From NCBI GenBank assembly GCA_002347265.1, contig DDYB01000017.1:102877-166876 (forward strand): 64,000 nucleotides of DNA, in the 5' to 3' direction. The notes under the pieces were generated by a model, which was not told the DNA's origin, ran no database searches, and worked only from the letters and a program-made list of their open reading frames with translations. The stretch is from Desulfobacteraceae bacterium UBA2245 (GTDB lineage: Bacteria; Desulfobacterota; Desulfobacteria; Desulfobacterales; UBA2245). Shown piece by piece: positions 51,445-59,364 of the stretch (position 1 is the stretch's first letter; the number at the start of each line of letters is the position of its first letter). The position numbers and the translations under genes are program-made.

Positions 51445-51846
51445 TTACTTTTGCTTCAGCAGATCGCGTATCTCCGCAAGCAGTACTTCCTGGGCACTGG
51501 GTTCCGGAGGAGGCTTGGGCGCTTCTTCCTCTTTTCTCTTGAGCAGGTTGATGGCTTTGATGGCGATAAAAATGGCAAAGGCGATGATGGTGAAATCGAC
51601 AACCGTCTGAATGAACTTTCCATAACTGATTACCACGGCGGGTGCTTCCACGGTGGCTTGCTTTAACGTGATTGCCAAATCGGTGAAATCGACTCCGCCC
51701 AGGAGCACTCCGATTGGCGGCATGACCACATCGGCTACAAAGGAAGAAACGATTTTACCGAATGCGGCGCCTACAATGATACCGACCGCCATGTCGACGA
51801 CATTCCCCTTTACAGCAAATTCCTTAAATTCTTTAAGCATACTCAT
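51445..51846 (-). CDS. mscL: Large-conductance mechanosensitive channel MscL
   Basis: The 133-residue protein has the MscL N-terminal signature MLKEFKEFAVKGNVVDMAVGIIVGAAFGKIVSSFVADVVMPPIGVLLGG, with the amphipathic helix and the pore helix TM1. It has a second helix VDFTIIAFAIFIAIKAINLLKRKEEEAP and the C-terminal bundle EVLLAEIRDLLKQK. It opens under membrane tension at osmotic downshock. Length and motifs are intact. A decayed second copy of its C-terminus lies just upstream at about 51939-52030. Confidence 0.95.
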   Translation of the reverse strand: MSMLKEFKEFAVKGNVVDMAVGIIVGAAFGKIVSSFVADVVMPPIGVLLGGVDFTDLAITLKQATVEAPAVVISYGKFIQTVVDFTIIAFAIFIAIKAINLLKRKEEEAPKPPPEPSAQEVLLAEIRDLLKQK

Positions 51847-51938
51847 GATAAATTCCTCAAAGTTAAAATGGCGACCTGTTAATTTGGGTTGATACTCCCT
51901 TGACCTGGAATCTATTCCTGCGCTGACTGAAAAATGGT

Positions 51939-52030
51939 TTAATTTTGCTTCTTCAGCAAATCACGCATCTCAACAGGCAATACATATCGAACCATGGGCG
52001 CTGAGGAGACTCAGCGGCTTTTTCCTCTTA
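51939..52030 (-). pseudogene. Fragment of a second mscL copy
   Basis: On the minus strand one frame reads RYVLPVEMRDLLKKQN and stop. That closely mirrors the mscL end EVLLAEIRDLLKQK and stop. The flanking AEESPQRPW-like text (after a frameshift) resembles the Pro/Glu linker before it. No start or membrane domain is left, so it is a remnant of duplication. Confidence 0.4.
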
Positions 52031-52054
52031 CGCTGCGGACAACTCGGCCCGGTT

Positions 52055-53329
52055 CTATTTGAGCGGGTTGCCAAAAACCGCGGCACGCCCCAGTTCAACC
52101 TCGATCTCCATCAGCCGGTTGTACTTGGCGATTCTCTCGCTGCGGCAGGCCGAGCCGGACTTGATCTGGCCGCCGCCCATGGCCACGGCGAAATCGGCCA
52201 TGAAGGCGTCCTCGGTTTCGCCCGAGCGGTGGGAGATCACATAACCCCAGCCGGCCTTTCGGCACAGTTCGATGGCCGTAATGGTTTCGCTCACGGTGCC
52301 GATCTGGTTGAGTTTGATGAGCACGGCGTTGGTCGCCTGCTCGGCAATGCCCCGTTCGATGAATCGTGTGTTGGTCACGAAAATGTCGTCACCGACGATC
52401 TGAATCCTGTCGCCCAGTGCGGCTGTGTGCGCCCGGAAACCGTCCCAGTCGTTCTCCGCCAGCCCATCCTCGATGGAAACAATGGGATACCTGCCGATCC
52501 AGTCCGCGTAGAGCCGGGTCATCTCATCGCTGGTTTTGCGCCCCTGCCCGGACTTGGCCAGGTTGTAGCCGCCCGCCTCATAGAAGGAGCTGGCCGCCGG
52601 ATCCAGAGCGATGGAAACATCCCGGCCGGGTTCGTAGCCGGCGGCGGCAATGGCCTCGACGATCAGCTCGCAGGCCTCTTCGTTGCTTTTCAGGTTCGGA
52701 GCGAACCCCCCTTCGTCTCCCACGCCGGTGGCATAGCCTTTCTGGGTCAGAATCTTTTTAAGGGCGTGAAAGGTTTCCGCGCCGTATCGAAGCGCTTCGG
52801 CAAAGCTTGAAGCACCGATCGGCATGACCATGAACTCCTGAAGATCCATGCTGTTGTCGGCATGCTTGCCGCCGTTTAAAATGTTCATCTGCGGCACCGG
52901 CAGGCGCACGGCGCCCGGACCGCCCAGATAAGCGTAAAGCGGAAGGCCGGCCGCCATAGCCGCCGCCCGCGCCGTTGCCATGGAAACCGCGAGGATGGCG
53001 TTGGCTCCCAGAACGCCCTTGTCGGGTGTTCCGTCCAGGTCGATCATCCACCGGTCGATCTCGCCCTGACGGGCGGGATTCATTCCGACAATTTCGGGCG
53101 CGATGCGTTCGTTGACGTTTCTGACCGCCGTCAGGACGCCCTTTCCATTGTATCGCCGCTTGTCGCCGTCGCGTAGCTCAACGGCCTCGTTTTCACCGGT
53201 CGAAGCGCCCGAGGGCACCGAAGCGGATACCCGAATGCCGTTGTCCAGGCCGCAGAAGACCCGGATGGTGGGGTTGCCGCGCGAGTCCAGAATCTCCATG
53301 GCGGACAGGGATGTGATGATGGGTGCCAT
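52055..53329 (-). CDS. eno: Enolase
   Basis: The 424-residue protein has the enolase blocks MEILDSRGNPT, PSGASTGENEAVELRDGD, NILNGGKHADNSMDLQEFMVMP and GVGDEGGFAPNL. Metal and catalytic residues lie in SIEDGLAENDWDGF, IVGDDIFVTN, LIKLNQIGTVSETI and ISHRSGETEDAFMADFAVA. It interconverts 2-phosphoglycerate and phosphoenolpyruvate. Start at 53329 (MAPIITSLSAMEILDSRG) is set by the family; the upstream frame has no match. It follows the HAD gene on the same strand by 116 bp. Confidence 0.97.
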   Translation of the reverse strand: MAPIITSLSAMEILDSRGNPTIRVFCGLDNGIRVSASVPSGASTGENEAVELRDGDKRRYNGKGVLTAVRNVNERIAPEIVGMNPARQGEIDRWMIDLDGTPDKGVLGANAILAVSMATARAAAMAAGLPLYAYLGGPGAVRLPVPQMNILNGGKHADNSMDLQEFMVMPIGASSFAEALRYGAETFHALKKILTQKGYATGVGDEGGFAPNLKSNEEACELIVEAIAAAGYEPGRDVSIALDPAASSFYEAGGYNLAKSGQGRKTSDEMTRLYADWIGRYPIVSIEDGLAENDWDGFRAHTAALGDRIQIVGDDIFVTNTRFIERGIAEQATNAVLIKLNQIGTVSETITAIELCRKAGWGYVISHRSGETEDAFMADFAVAMGGGQIKSGSACRSERIAKYNRLMEIEVELGRAAVFGNPLK

Positions 53330-53445
53330 GTTTTTATCTCCTTTCTTTTCCTGATGAACCCCATGTCGTTCATGGGAGCGACAAAGGAAAATGTTGATTC
53401 CAACCATAAGGTTGAAAGCCGAAATCCATTCCCATATCGTTTGGC

Positions 53446-53931
53446 TTATATCCGGAGCGAAGCCTTGATTCGAAGCGGCTTGAGCATAAGGTCCAGGGCC
53501 GCCAGAATGTCGCTGCAGACAATCCGGGCGGCTGCAATCAGTTCCCCGGCGCATCCTTCCGGTTGGATGACCGCAATGCCCAGCGCGGCGCTTCGAATCA
53601 TCTCCACATCGTTGCGGCCATTGCCCACGGCCGCCGTTTCCCGGCGGTTCAATCCGGCTATAAACTCGGCCTTGTCGCGGCCGGTCTCGATGTGATGAAG
53701 CGTAACCGGCAATCCATCAAGCTGCCGGGCCGCGGTACCGAAGGTATCCGCCGTCAGCACGGTGATGTTCAGCGCTTTCGCAAGCGCTTTCAGTCGTTCG
53801 GCCACGCCCGGCATCAGGACGCCGTCGCACGACAGGGTTCCGCTGAAATCCAGAACCAGCTGTTTCAGCATCAGGGTTTCACTGCCCGGTATCTCAACAT
53901 GAATGCCTTTTGGTTCCAACATCATCTGCAT
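53446..53931 (-). CDS. HAD-family (soluble P-type-ATPase-like) protein
   Basis: The 161-residue protein has a HAD core. Motif I is LVLDFSGTLSCDGV, motif II is ITVLTADTFG, and motifs III/IV are HIETGRDKAEFIAGL and AAVGNGRNDVEMIRSA. In motif I the second Asp of the usual DxD is Ser, which resembles the DKTGT of P-type ATPases and may remove the acid/base residue. Soluble P-type-like HAD proteins are known, without firm function. The start is an ATG near 53931 (MQMMLEPKG); 53925 and 53922 are alternatives. It precedes eno. Confidence 0.7.
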   Translation of the reverse strand: MQMMLEPKGIHVEIPGSETLMLKQLVLDFSGTLSCDGVLMPGVAERLKALAKALNITVLTADTFGTAARQLDGLPVTLHHIETGRDKAEFIAGLNRRETAAVGNGRNDVEMIRSAALGIAVIQPEGCAGELIAAARIVCSDILAALDLMLKPLRIKASLRI

Positions 53932-54467
53932 GGCGCCTTTTTGAGGAATGCTCGAAAATTCAGACCCGGCCTTCGGCTGCGCTGCGGGCAACAAAAAACC
54001 GCCTTCAGGCAAATTTTCTGATCAAAACTCCGCCGTACATTGCTGTCGGAAGAAGTCATCAGCCCGGCCCGGGCGGTTATGAAGGGGGCTTCCTCCCTGA
54101 AACTATTATATAATTTACTCGGACTGACTTTGAAAAGCAAGCTCAAAGCCGAGCCGGTTTCTCAAGCGTTCGGTTTCAAATTCAACGGCAGTAATGTTGA
54201 TGCTGAGATGAAGAATTGTCGAGAATGCGCATGCGAATACGATTTAACAGGGTGTTGAAAAACAAGAATCAGGCCGTCAGGCAAGGCGCGCGGCGATGCG
54301 ACAAGCGCAGCATATTCAAGCATATGTGAGCATTGGCGAGAGCCGTGCAACGCTGAATGGCGGCCTCAGGCGCAGTTTTTCAACAGCCTGTTTAGGTCGC
54401 ACGGCATGTTGAAGCGATGGCCGCGAAAACCGAAGGCGGGTATTCAAAATCAAGCCGATCCAGAATC
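53932..54467. other. Gap holding a MITE-like element
   Basis: Between the HAD gene and the radical SAM gene no gene is supported. The second half is a 147-bp repeat element (54246-54392). A plus-strand frame that ends at 54258 stops inside the element (LTGC and stop) and has no good start, so I leave it out. Confidence 0.45.
54246..54392 (+). mobile_element. MITE-like element with 18-bp inverted ends
   Basis: The element begins AACAGGGTGTTGAAAAAC and ends GTTTTTCAACAGCCTGTT, an inverted repeat of 18 bases with one mismatch. It is 147 bp long, GC-rich inside, and encodes no transposase. A second copy is present at 1-62 in the other orientation. Terminal TTGAAAAA-type repeats of this kind are common in related genomes. 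Mobilisation in trans is inferred. Confidence 0.7.
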
Positions 54468-55445
54468 TCATGTATCGGCATCATTTTTTTTGGGGAACTT
54501 TCTCAGATAAAACAGGTGCTCTCTGTATTGAGTTTGAACCAGATCACCCCGGCTCACGAGGCGATTCACAACCTCCCAGCCGGCGCCGGCCCGTAATAAA
54601 AGCGCGGACACGGCGTCTTTTCGCATCGGATGCACGGCGGTAATGCTCAGCAGGTCCTGTTCGACATTGTCCGTAAAAGCAAAGGCATTACCCTCGTAGC
54701 CCGAAAGGCATTCCACCCGATTGAGCGCTGCACTGAGAATCTGATACGTCCGGTTGAGAATTTCTTCATCCGGGCAGCGGACCCAAGCCTCGGCCGGAGG
54801 ACGGGTGGGGATGCTCAGGTATGCCTTATGGGGCTGCAAGTGGTTGAGGAAAACGGCCAGTTCTTCAGCGCTTTCCTCGCTTTCATTCACCCCGCTGACA
54901 AGCATGGTTTCCGTGACCAGCCGGCCGGTAAAACTTTCTGCAAACGCGCACATGCCATCCAGTATCGCCGACAGCCGCAATGTCTGATGAGGCCGATTGA
55001 TCCGGCGCCAGATTCTTTCCTGCACGGCATCCACCTTCAGCGACACCCAATCGGCCTGAGCGAGCGCCGCTCTCACATCATCGCGCCATATCAGCGAACT
55101 GTTGGTAATCACCGCGATTGGAATGCCCAGCGACTTCAGAGCGGCTATCGATTCTCCCAGGCGTGCGTCCAGGGTGGGTTCCCCGTCCGGAACAAAGGCC
55201 AGGTAGTCAATCCGCTCCGAGGCGGCCCTGGCCTGGTTCACTCTGCGCCACACATCCATGAAAATTTCGCCCGGTTCATAGAAAAACTGACGATCTGTCT
55301 GCATGCGCGTGGTAGGCCCGACCTGGCAGTAAACGCAGGCATAGCTGCACGCCTTGGCCGGAATATTGTTGATTCCCAGGCTCTTGCCCAGGCGGCGCGA
55401 GGGAACAGGTCCGTAGGAATACCGAAATCCGGCGTTTTCCATCAT
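54468..55445 (-). CDS. Radical SAM protein (COG0731/TYW1-like)
   Basis: The 325-residue protein has the radical SAM cluster motif in KACSYACVYCQVGPTTRM (CxxxCxxC). PVPSRRLGKSLGIN is at the start, a block typical of the COG0731 group related to wyosine synthesis enzymes. FVPDGEPTLDARLGESI is the GxxE-like SAM contact. A C-terminal extension (about residues 240-325) is winged-helix-like (LLRAGAGWEVVNRLVSRGDLVQ). It may install a radical-based modification, perhaps on a metal cofactor or protein. Start at 55445 overlaps the previous stop (ATGA), so translation is coupled to the upstream DUF5320-like gene. Confidence 0.8.
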   Translation of the reverse strand: MMENAGFRYSYGPVPSRRLGKSLGINNIPAKACSYACVYCQVGPTTRMQTDRQFFYEPGEIFMDVWRRVNQARAASERIDYLAFVPDGEPTLDARLGESIAALKSLGIPIAVITNSSLIWRDDVRAALAQADWVSLKVDAVQERIWRRINRPHQTLRLSAILDGMCAFAESFTGRLVTETMLVSGVNESEESAEELAVFLNHLQPHKAYLSIPTRPPAEAWVRCPDEEILNRTYQILSAALNRVECLSGYEGNAFAFTDNVEQDLLSITAVHPMRKDAVSALLLRAGAGWEVVNRLVSRGDLVQTQYREHLFYLRKFPKKNDADT

Positions 55446-55732
55446 CGACCTGCGCGCATGGGCCGGCGGCATCGTCCGTTTCGGCCGCAACAGAACCTGC
55501 CCGCGCCGGCCCCGGCAATCGGCAGGGTTTCAGAACGACGCGGGTTTGAAAGCAAATGGTCGCTGTCGATTCCGGCGGAGTCCGGCAACAGAACGACCGG
55601 CTTTCCGGCCAGACCGGCAAATCCTGTTTGCGGTTCATCCGGATTCTGAGGCATCTTCAGCACGCAGTGCCCATCGCCTTGGCCTGTCATGGGACCCGTT
55701 CCGAACGGCCCGGTTCCGTCGAATTTCGGCAT
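55442..55732 (-). CDS. Small DUF5320-like protein
   Basis: The 96-residue protein starts MPKFDGTGPFGTGPMTGQGDG, a Gly-rich motif shared with DUF5320 proteins (MPxGDxTGPxGxGPxTGRGxGYC). It continues with a less defined middle and a Cys/Arg-rich end (GRFCCGRNGRCRRPMRAGR). Genes of this kind accompany dinitrogenase Fe-Mo cofactor-like (NifX/NafY) and radical SAM genes in anaerobes. The function is unknown. It overlaps the radical SAM gene by four bases. Confidence 0.6.
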   Translation of the reverse strand: MPKFDGTGPFGTGPMTGQGDGHCVLKMPQNPDEPQTGFAGLAGKPVVLLPDSAGIDSDHLLSNPRRSETLPIAGAGAGRFCCGRNGRCRRPMRAGR

Positions 55733-55857
55733 GTCAACAACCTCCTGAATAAATCGGTGCGGCGCCAAAGCATGATGGCGCATAACGTCCAATCAACCCG
55801 TACACGGGGTTCATGAAGCGCCTGCCTTCAGCGCCGCGTTTCCGGCAGAAACGAAGG

Positions 55858-56232
55858 TCATCCCTCCGTGGCCCCTGCCTCGAGTTCGGCCAGCCGCTTC
55901 TTGATCAGATCCAGTTCGGACTGCAAGGCTTCGGCCTGCCTTTGAAGCGCCAGTTTGTCCAATTCCGGATCGGCCCCCTGAAACTGCGCCGGATATCCGC
56001 CGAAGCGCATCCACCCGGTTTGACCGGTGGCATAAAACATATTGCGTCTTCCGCGTCCGCCGCCGAAAGCGCCCCGGCCAAAGAAACCGCGGCCTCTTCC
56101 GAAACCCGTTCCAAATCCGCGTCCGAAAGCATCATTCGCGTATCCGGGCATTCCGGAACCCGAGCAGTATCCCAGCCCCCGGCCGGTTCTTGATCCCATT
56201 CCCATGGGTCCTGTACGATCCCCTCCTGGCAT
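55858..56232 (-). CDS. DUF5320-domain protein
   Basis: The 124-residue protein has the N-terminal MPGGDRTGPMGMGSRTGRGLGYC motif of DUF5320. A Gly/Arg/Phe-rich middle follows (RGFGTGFGRGRGFFGRGAFGGGRGRR), and it ends with a coiled-coil (PELDKLALQRQAEALQSELDLIKKRLAELEAG). DUF5320 proteins of anaerobes lie by metal-cofactor genes, but their job is unknown. The ATG follows AAGGAGG. It is part of a run of four small to mid genes ending with the radical SAM gene. Confidence 0.75.
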   Translation of the reverse strand: MPGGDRTGPMGMGSRTGRGLGYCSGSGMPGYANDAFGRGFGTGFGRGRGFFGRGAFGGGRGRRNMFYATGQTGWMRFGGYPAQFQGADPELDKLALQRQAEALQSELDLIKKRLAELEAGATEG

Positions 56233-56263
56233 GGTCGTATCCTCCTTTCCTGAAGATAAAATA

Positions 56264-56506
56264 TTATTCTCTTACCATTCCGGTTCCACATTTGGGGCAT
56301 GAACGCTCAAAGCAGGGAACGCCGCGTTCATGCGGTTCTTTGTGGCCGCATTTCGGGCAGACGCAATTGCCGCCCACACCGGCAGCCCTGCCGCCGCCCA
56401 TTCGGCCGCGTCCCTGGCCGCCCTGGCCTTGACCGCCCCCCTGACCTTGACCCCGGCCGAGCCCTCTTCCAGAGCCCGCGCCGCCTGCAGGTTTTCTTTC
56501 ATCCAT
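56264..56506 (-). CDS. Gly-rich zinc-ribbon mini-protein
   Basis: The 80-residue protein has a Gly/Arg/Gln repeat (GRGLGRGQGQGGGQGQGGQGRGRMGGGR) followed by a zinc ribbon (CVCPKCGHKEPHERGVPCFERSCPKCGTGM) with two CPKCG pairs. This layout of a low-complexity leader and a ribbon is found in DUF5320-linked genes of anaerobes. It may bind metal or RNA. The ATG follows AAGGAG. It is the first gene of the unit; a palindrome-bearing promoter region lies about 100 bp upstream. Confidence 0.7.
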   Translation of the reverse strand: MDERKPAGGAGSGRGLGRGQGQGGGQGQGGQGRGRMGGGRAAGVGGNCVCPKCGHKEPHERGVPCFERSCPKCGTGMVRE

Positions 56507-56927
56507 GATGTTCTCCTTTTTGATTGGCGCGCTTTTTGTGTCAGCGCGTCTGAATTAAATCGATGCAAATCCGATCCTTGTATATAATTTTAATGATTCC
56601 AGTGTAACGACACTGCCTTCGGGTCGAAACCCGTGCATCGCTGACCTGTTTAACAGCAAAAGGGATGCCAGTTTAATTTTTATTCACCATTATATATTTA
56701 ACTTATTGTTTTATATGAAAATATATTAGAGTGAAAAAAATCGGCGGGCCGTTAAAGAGTCGCATTCATGCAACTTATCTGGGACTCATAGACGCCGTAA
56801 TGCGACTGACTGGAACGGCACAAGATGGCGGGCTGTTTCCGGCGCGACCGCTGAAACAGCAGAATATTCCTTTTCAAAAACAATGGAGGGATTTCCGAAA
56901 TGTTGCGCCGGGTCACTCCCTTTTCCC
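56507..56927. other. Control region of the zinc-ribbon/DUF5320 operon
   Basis: No gene was found in these 421 bases. Close to 56580-56590 the minus strand has a -10-like TATATA with a -35-like TTACAC upstream. Two small palindromes lie in the same place (entered at 56600-56633). The part from 56680 to 56730 is very AT-rich. Confidence 0.4.
56600..56633 (-). promoter_or_regulatory. Two adjacent small palindromes
   Basis: CAGTGT-AACG-ACACTG and CGGGT-CGAA-ACCCG are perfect inverted repeats with four-base loops, 4 bases apart. The first overlaps the putative -35 of the zinc-ribbon gene promoter, so it could be an operator. The second could be part of it or a separate site. Confidence 0.4.
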
Positions 56928-57704
56928 TTATTCATCCGGAATCCAGAAGAAATCCGCCAGCCTGGACAACATTTTCATGGGAACGGTTTCCAGGGCGGAG
57001 GCCATGGCGATTACGGCGATCTTGATGCCCGGATGGACCTTCTTGAGCTGATAGGGAATGCCCAGATGGTAATCGGAATGAAAGTGGCCGCAGCAGAAAA
57101 GGATGCGGCGGTCCGGAAAGGCCTCGAGCGAGGCCGCCATGACGGCATCTTTCAGAATCTGGGCCTTGAAAAGGGCCTGGGGTTTGATCTGTCCCATGGG
57201 GCCGGCCGGCATATCTCGCATGGCGGCCTTGAACAACTCGCAGTATCTGCGGGACCTGAAGGGCGGTTTTTCAGGAAGATAGATCACATCGGAACCCAGA
57301 ACTTCCGGGGAAATTCTGTTGGCCCTGGACACGGCCCCTGCCGCCCTTCGCGGCACGTTGGCGGCAATGACCGGAATGCCCTTGAATTTGGAAAATTCGA
57401 TCAGGGGCCGGTAAGCCTCCGGATAGTTGTTCCAGGGACGGGATTGTTCCCGAAACGCCGCTTCTGAAATTTTCCCTTCAAGATACGCATTCAGAATCTC
57501 CTGCACATCCCTTTCAAACATCTCCATGGCCAGTGCAAGGTTCGAATCCAGGCTGTACAGTCCGGTCAGAAGACCCAGTTCGGCCTCATGGGCGGCACTG
57601 GAATCATGCTGCTCCCCCAGAAAGATCACCTGATATTCCAGGAGCATTTTCAAGGCGGTCTCCAGGGTGTAAATAAGGCCGGTATTACGCATCAACTGCG
57701 GCAT
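56928..57704 (-). CDS. ChaN-family protein
   Basis: The 258-residue protein has the ChaN/Tiki-type motif VIFLGEQHDSSAAHEAELGLL near the start. ALAMEMFERDVQEILNAYL follows, and the late block is ILFCCGHFHSDYHLGIPYQL. ChaN of Campylobacter binds haem and is a lipoprotein; here I see no lipobox or signal peptide, so the protein may be cytoplasmic. Related Tiki proteins are metal-dependent hydrolases. Role unknown. The start at 57704 is ATG. It stands alone between two gaps. Confidence 0.7.
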   Translation of the reverse strand: MPQLMRNTGLIYTLETALKMLLEYQVIFLGEQHDSSAAHEAELGLLTGLYSLDSNLALAMEMFERDVQEILNAYLEGKISEAAFREQSRPWNNYPEAYRPLIEFSKFKGIPVIAANVPRRAAGAVSRANRISPEVLGSDVIYLPEKPPFRSRRYCELFKAAMRDMPAGPMGQIKPQALFKAQILKDAVMAASLEAFPDRRILFCCGHFHSDYHLGIPYQLKKVHPGIKIAVIAMASALETVPMKMLSRLADFFWIPDE

Positions 57705-57825
57705 AGGAAAATTCCCCGCTGATCAATTATTCATGCTGCCAGTGAGCCGAAAGCAGGCTGCTTCAAGAAAGCCGCCCCGAAAAGCCCGGCTTCGAAAACG
57801 CCCAAACCATCCGTGCGACAAGGGG

Positions 57826-59223
57826 TTAAAATTTGCCGCCGGTACGAAACCCTCCGCCTCCGAAGCCGCCGCCCCCGCGAAATCCCCCGCCGCCGAAGCC
57901 TCCGAAGCCACCGAAGCCGCCTCCGGATCGGCCGGAACCGGGAAAATTCCATCTCTGAGAACGGCTGATACGGTCCCACGCCTTGCCCGACGACATGCCG
58001 CCGCGCAGCATCTCTCCCAGCAGAATGCCCAGCGCGAGGTCGGTGGGAAAAGCGGAATGGCTGGCATCGTAATTGCTGCGGCGGAATCTTTCCCGCAGGC
58101 TGATAAGTTCCTCCAGCGCCTTTCGTTGATCCAGCTGGCTGATTTTCACCTCGGCAATCCGATCCGTCAGGCTCTGTTGCTCCTGCTGCAGCTGGTGAAG
58201 GCGCATGACGATGGCATCATCCGCCGGCCGGGGCGTGGCTTGAGCCTGCTGAAAAAGCACGATGATGTCTTCACGCTCCAGCTCGGTTGCCATCATCGTG
58301 ACGGCTTTTCGTGTGTATTCATCCTCGCCGGCGGCAAAGTCGTTTTTTTTGCTTGAAAGTTCCCGGTACCGCTTCTCCTCGGTTTCGATTTCTTTATTGA
58401 CTTTCTGAAGCTGTTTCTCAGCCGCATCCAGGGCGGTTTGCAGCGCGGGCATACCGTCTTTCTCGGCCGCCTCTTTCTCCAGTGTCAGCAAGATTCGCCT
58501 CTGGCGATCCGCCTCCTCGCCCGCCTGGACGGCATGCTCTCTGAGGCGCTTGGGAAGCTCGTTCAGCATGTGGAAGTCGGTACGGTTTTCCTGAAAGCGG
58601 ATGAGCCGGGCCACCCATTCGTCCAGCATGCGGGCAATCCCGCCGTGCCGGTAATCGGGGGTAAGGAACCAGCGGTTCCACAGATACATGAAAAGCGCAT
58701 CATCCTGATAAGGCTTGCCTTTGCTGGAGAGGTCGGCCTCGGACTGGGATGCTTTTTCATCAGCCCGCTGAGCGACGCGATCAGCGGCAACCGCTTTTTC
58801 CTGCTGAAGCCGATATCCTTCGGTCTTTTCCAGCGCCGATCGGGTATTCTGGATCTGTTTCTGAAGGGCGTCGGCGGCCCTGTCGCGTCCATCCCGGCGA
58901 GTTTCCCGCTGCTGATTGAGCGTCTGCTGGCGTTCTTGTCCCTGAGCGATATCCTTTTCAAGCGCTTCCAAAGCCTGTTTATGCTGTTCGATTAAAGCCT
59001 GAACAGCCAGATAGACCTTATCCAGACGGTCCGTCACGTTGCCGGCTCTGATCTCATCAAGCCTGAATCTGGCCAGCTCCCGGTACTGCTCCGCCGTTTC
59101 GATGCGCAACCGGTTTAACTGGGCGTTCAGGTCCTCCATCTTCCGGTCGGCGTCCGCAACCCGGTGCTGGGCCTGCAGAACATGGTTGTCGATTTCCTCA
59201 AGCGTTTTTCTGCCGGTGATCAT
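57826..59223 (-). CDS. Coiled-coil protein with Gly-rich tail (third gene of the TelA-like operon)
   Basis: The 465-residue protein is mostly long helices with heptad-like patterns (QLNRLRIETAEQYRELARFRLDE, then QALEALEKDIAQGQERQQTLNQQRETRRD, then EKQLQKVNKEIETEEKRYRELSSKK). A central globular segment lies near DDALFMYLWNRWFLTPDYRHGGIARMLDEWVARLIRF. The last 45 residues are Gly/Phe repeats (GFGGFGGFGGGGFRGGGG), ending RTGGKF. I do not know a named family. The ATG follows GAGGAG. It lies 141 bp after the DUF6384-like gene. Confidence 0.65.
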   Translation of the reverse strand: MITGRKTLEEIDNHVLQAQHRVADADRKMEDLNAQLNRLRIETAEQYRELARFRLDEIRAGNVTDRLDKVYLAVQALIEQHKQALEALEKDIAQGQERQQTLNQQRETRRDGRDRAADALQKQIQNTRSALEKTEGYRLQQEKAVAADRVAQRADEKASQSEADLSSKGKPYQDDALFMYLWNRWFLTPDYRHGGIARMLDEWVARLIRFQENRTDFHMLNELPKRLREHAVQAGEEADRQRRILLTLEKEAAEKDGMPALQTALDAAEKQLQKVNKEIETEEKRYRELSSKKNDFAAGEDEYTRKAVTMMATELEREDIIVLFQQAQATPRPADDAIVMRLHQLQQEQQSLTDRIAEVKISQLDQRKALEELISLRERFRRSNYDASHSAFPTDLALGILLGEMLRGGMSSGKAWDRISRSQRWNFPGSGRSGGGFGGFGGFGGGGFRGGGGFGGGGFRTGGKF

Positions 59224-59364
59224 TTTATATTACTCCTCATGGAACCAGGGCGTTTGATGACAGGAAAGAACCGGCGGCAGGCTGAGACCGGATGTCCGGG
59301 GCGCTGCGGATTGTTTTTTTCATGTAACAGCCGCAACCAATTTTCAAAAGTCCTCGAGCCGGGT

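Noticed and set aside
54040..54258. Plus-strand frame of 72 codons ending in the repeat
   Set aside because: TTG start without ribosome site and a stop supplied by the element; no recognisable protein.
54162..54350. Minus-strand frame of 62 codons inside the repeat element
   Set aside because: It follows the repeat and not a gene. Frames like this recur wherever the element is copied.
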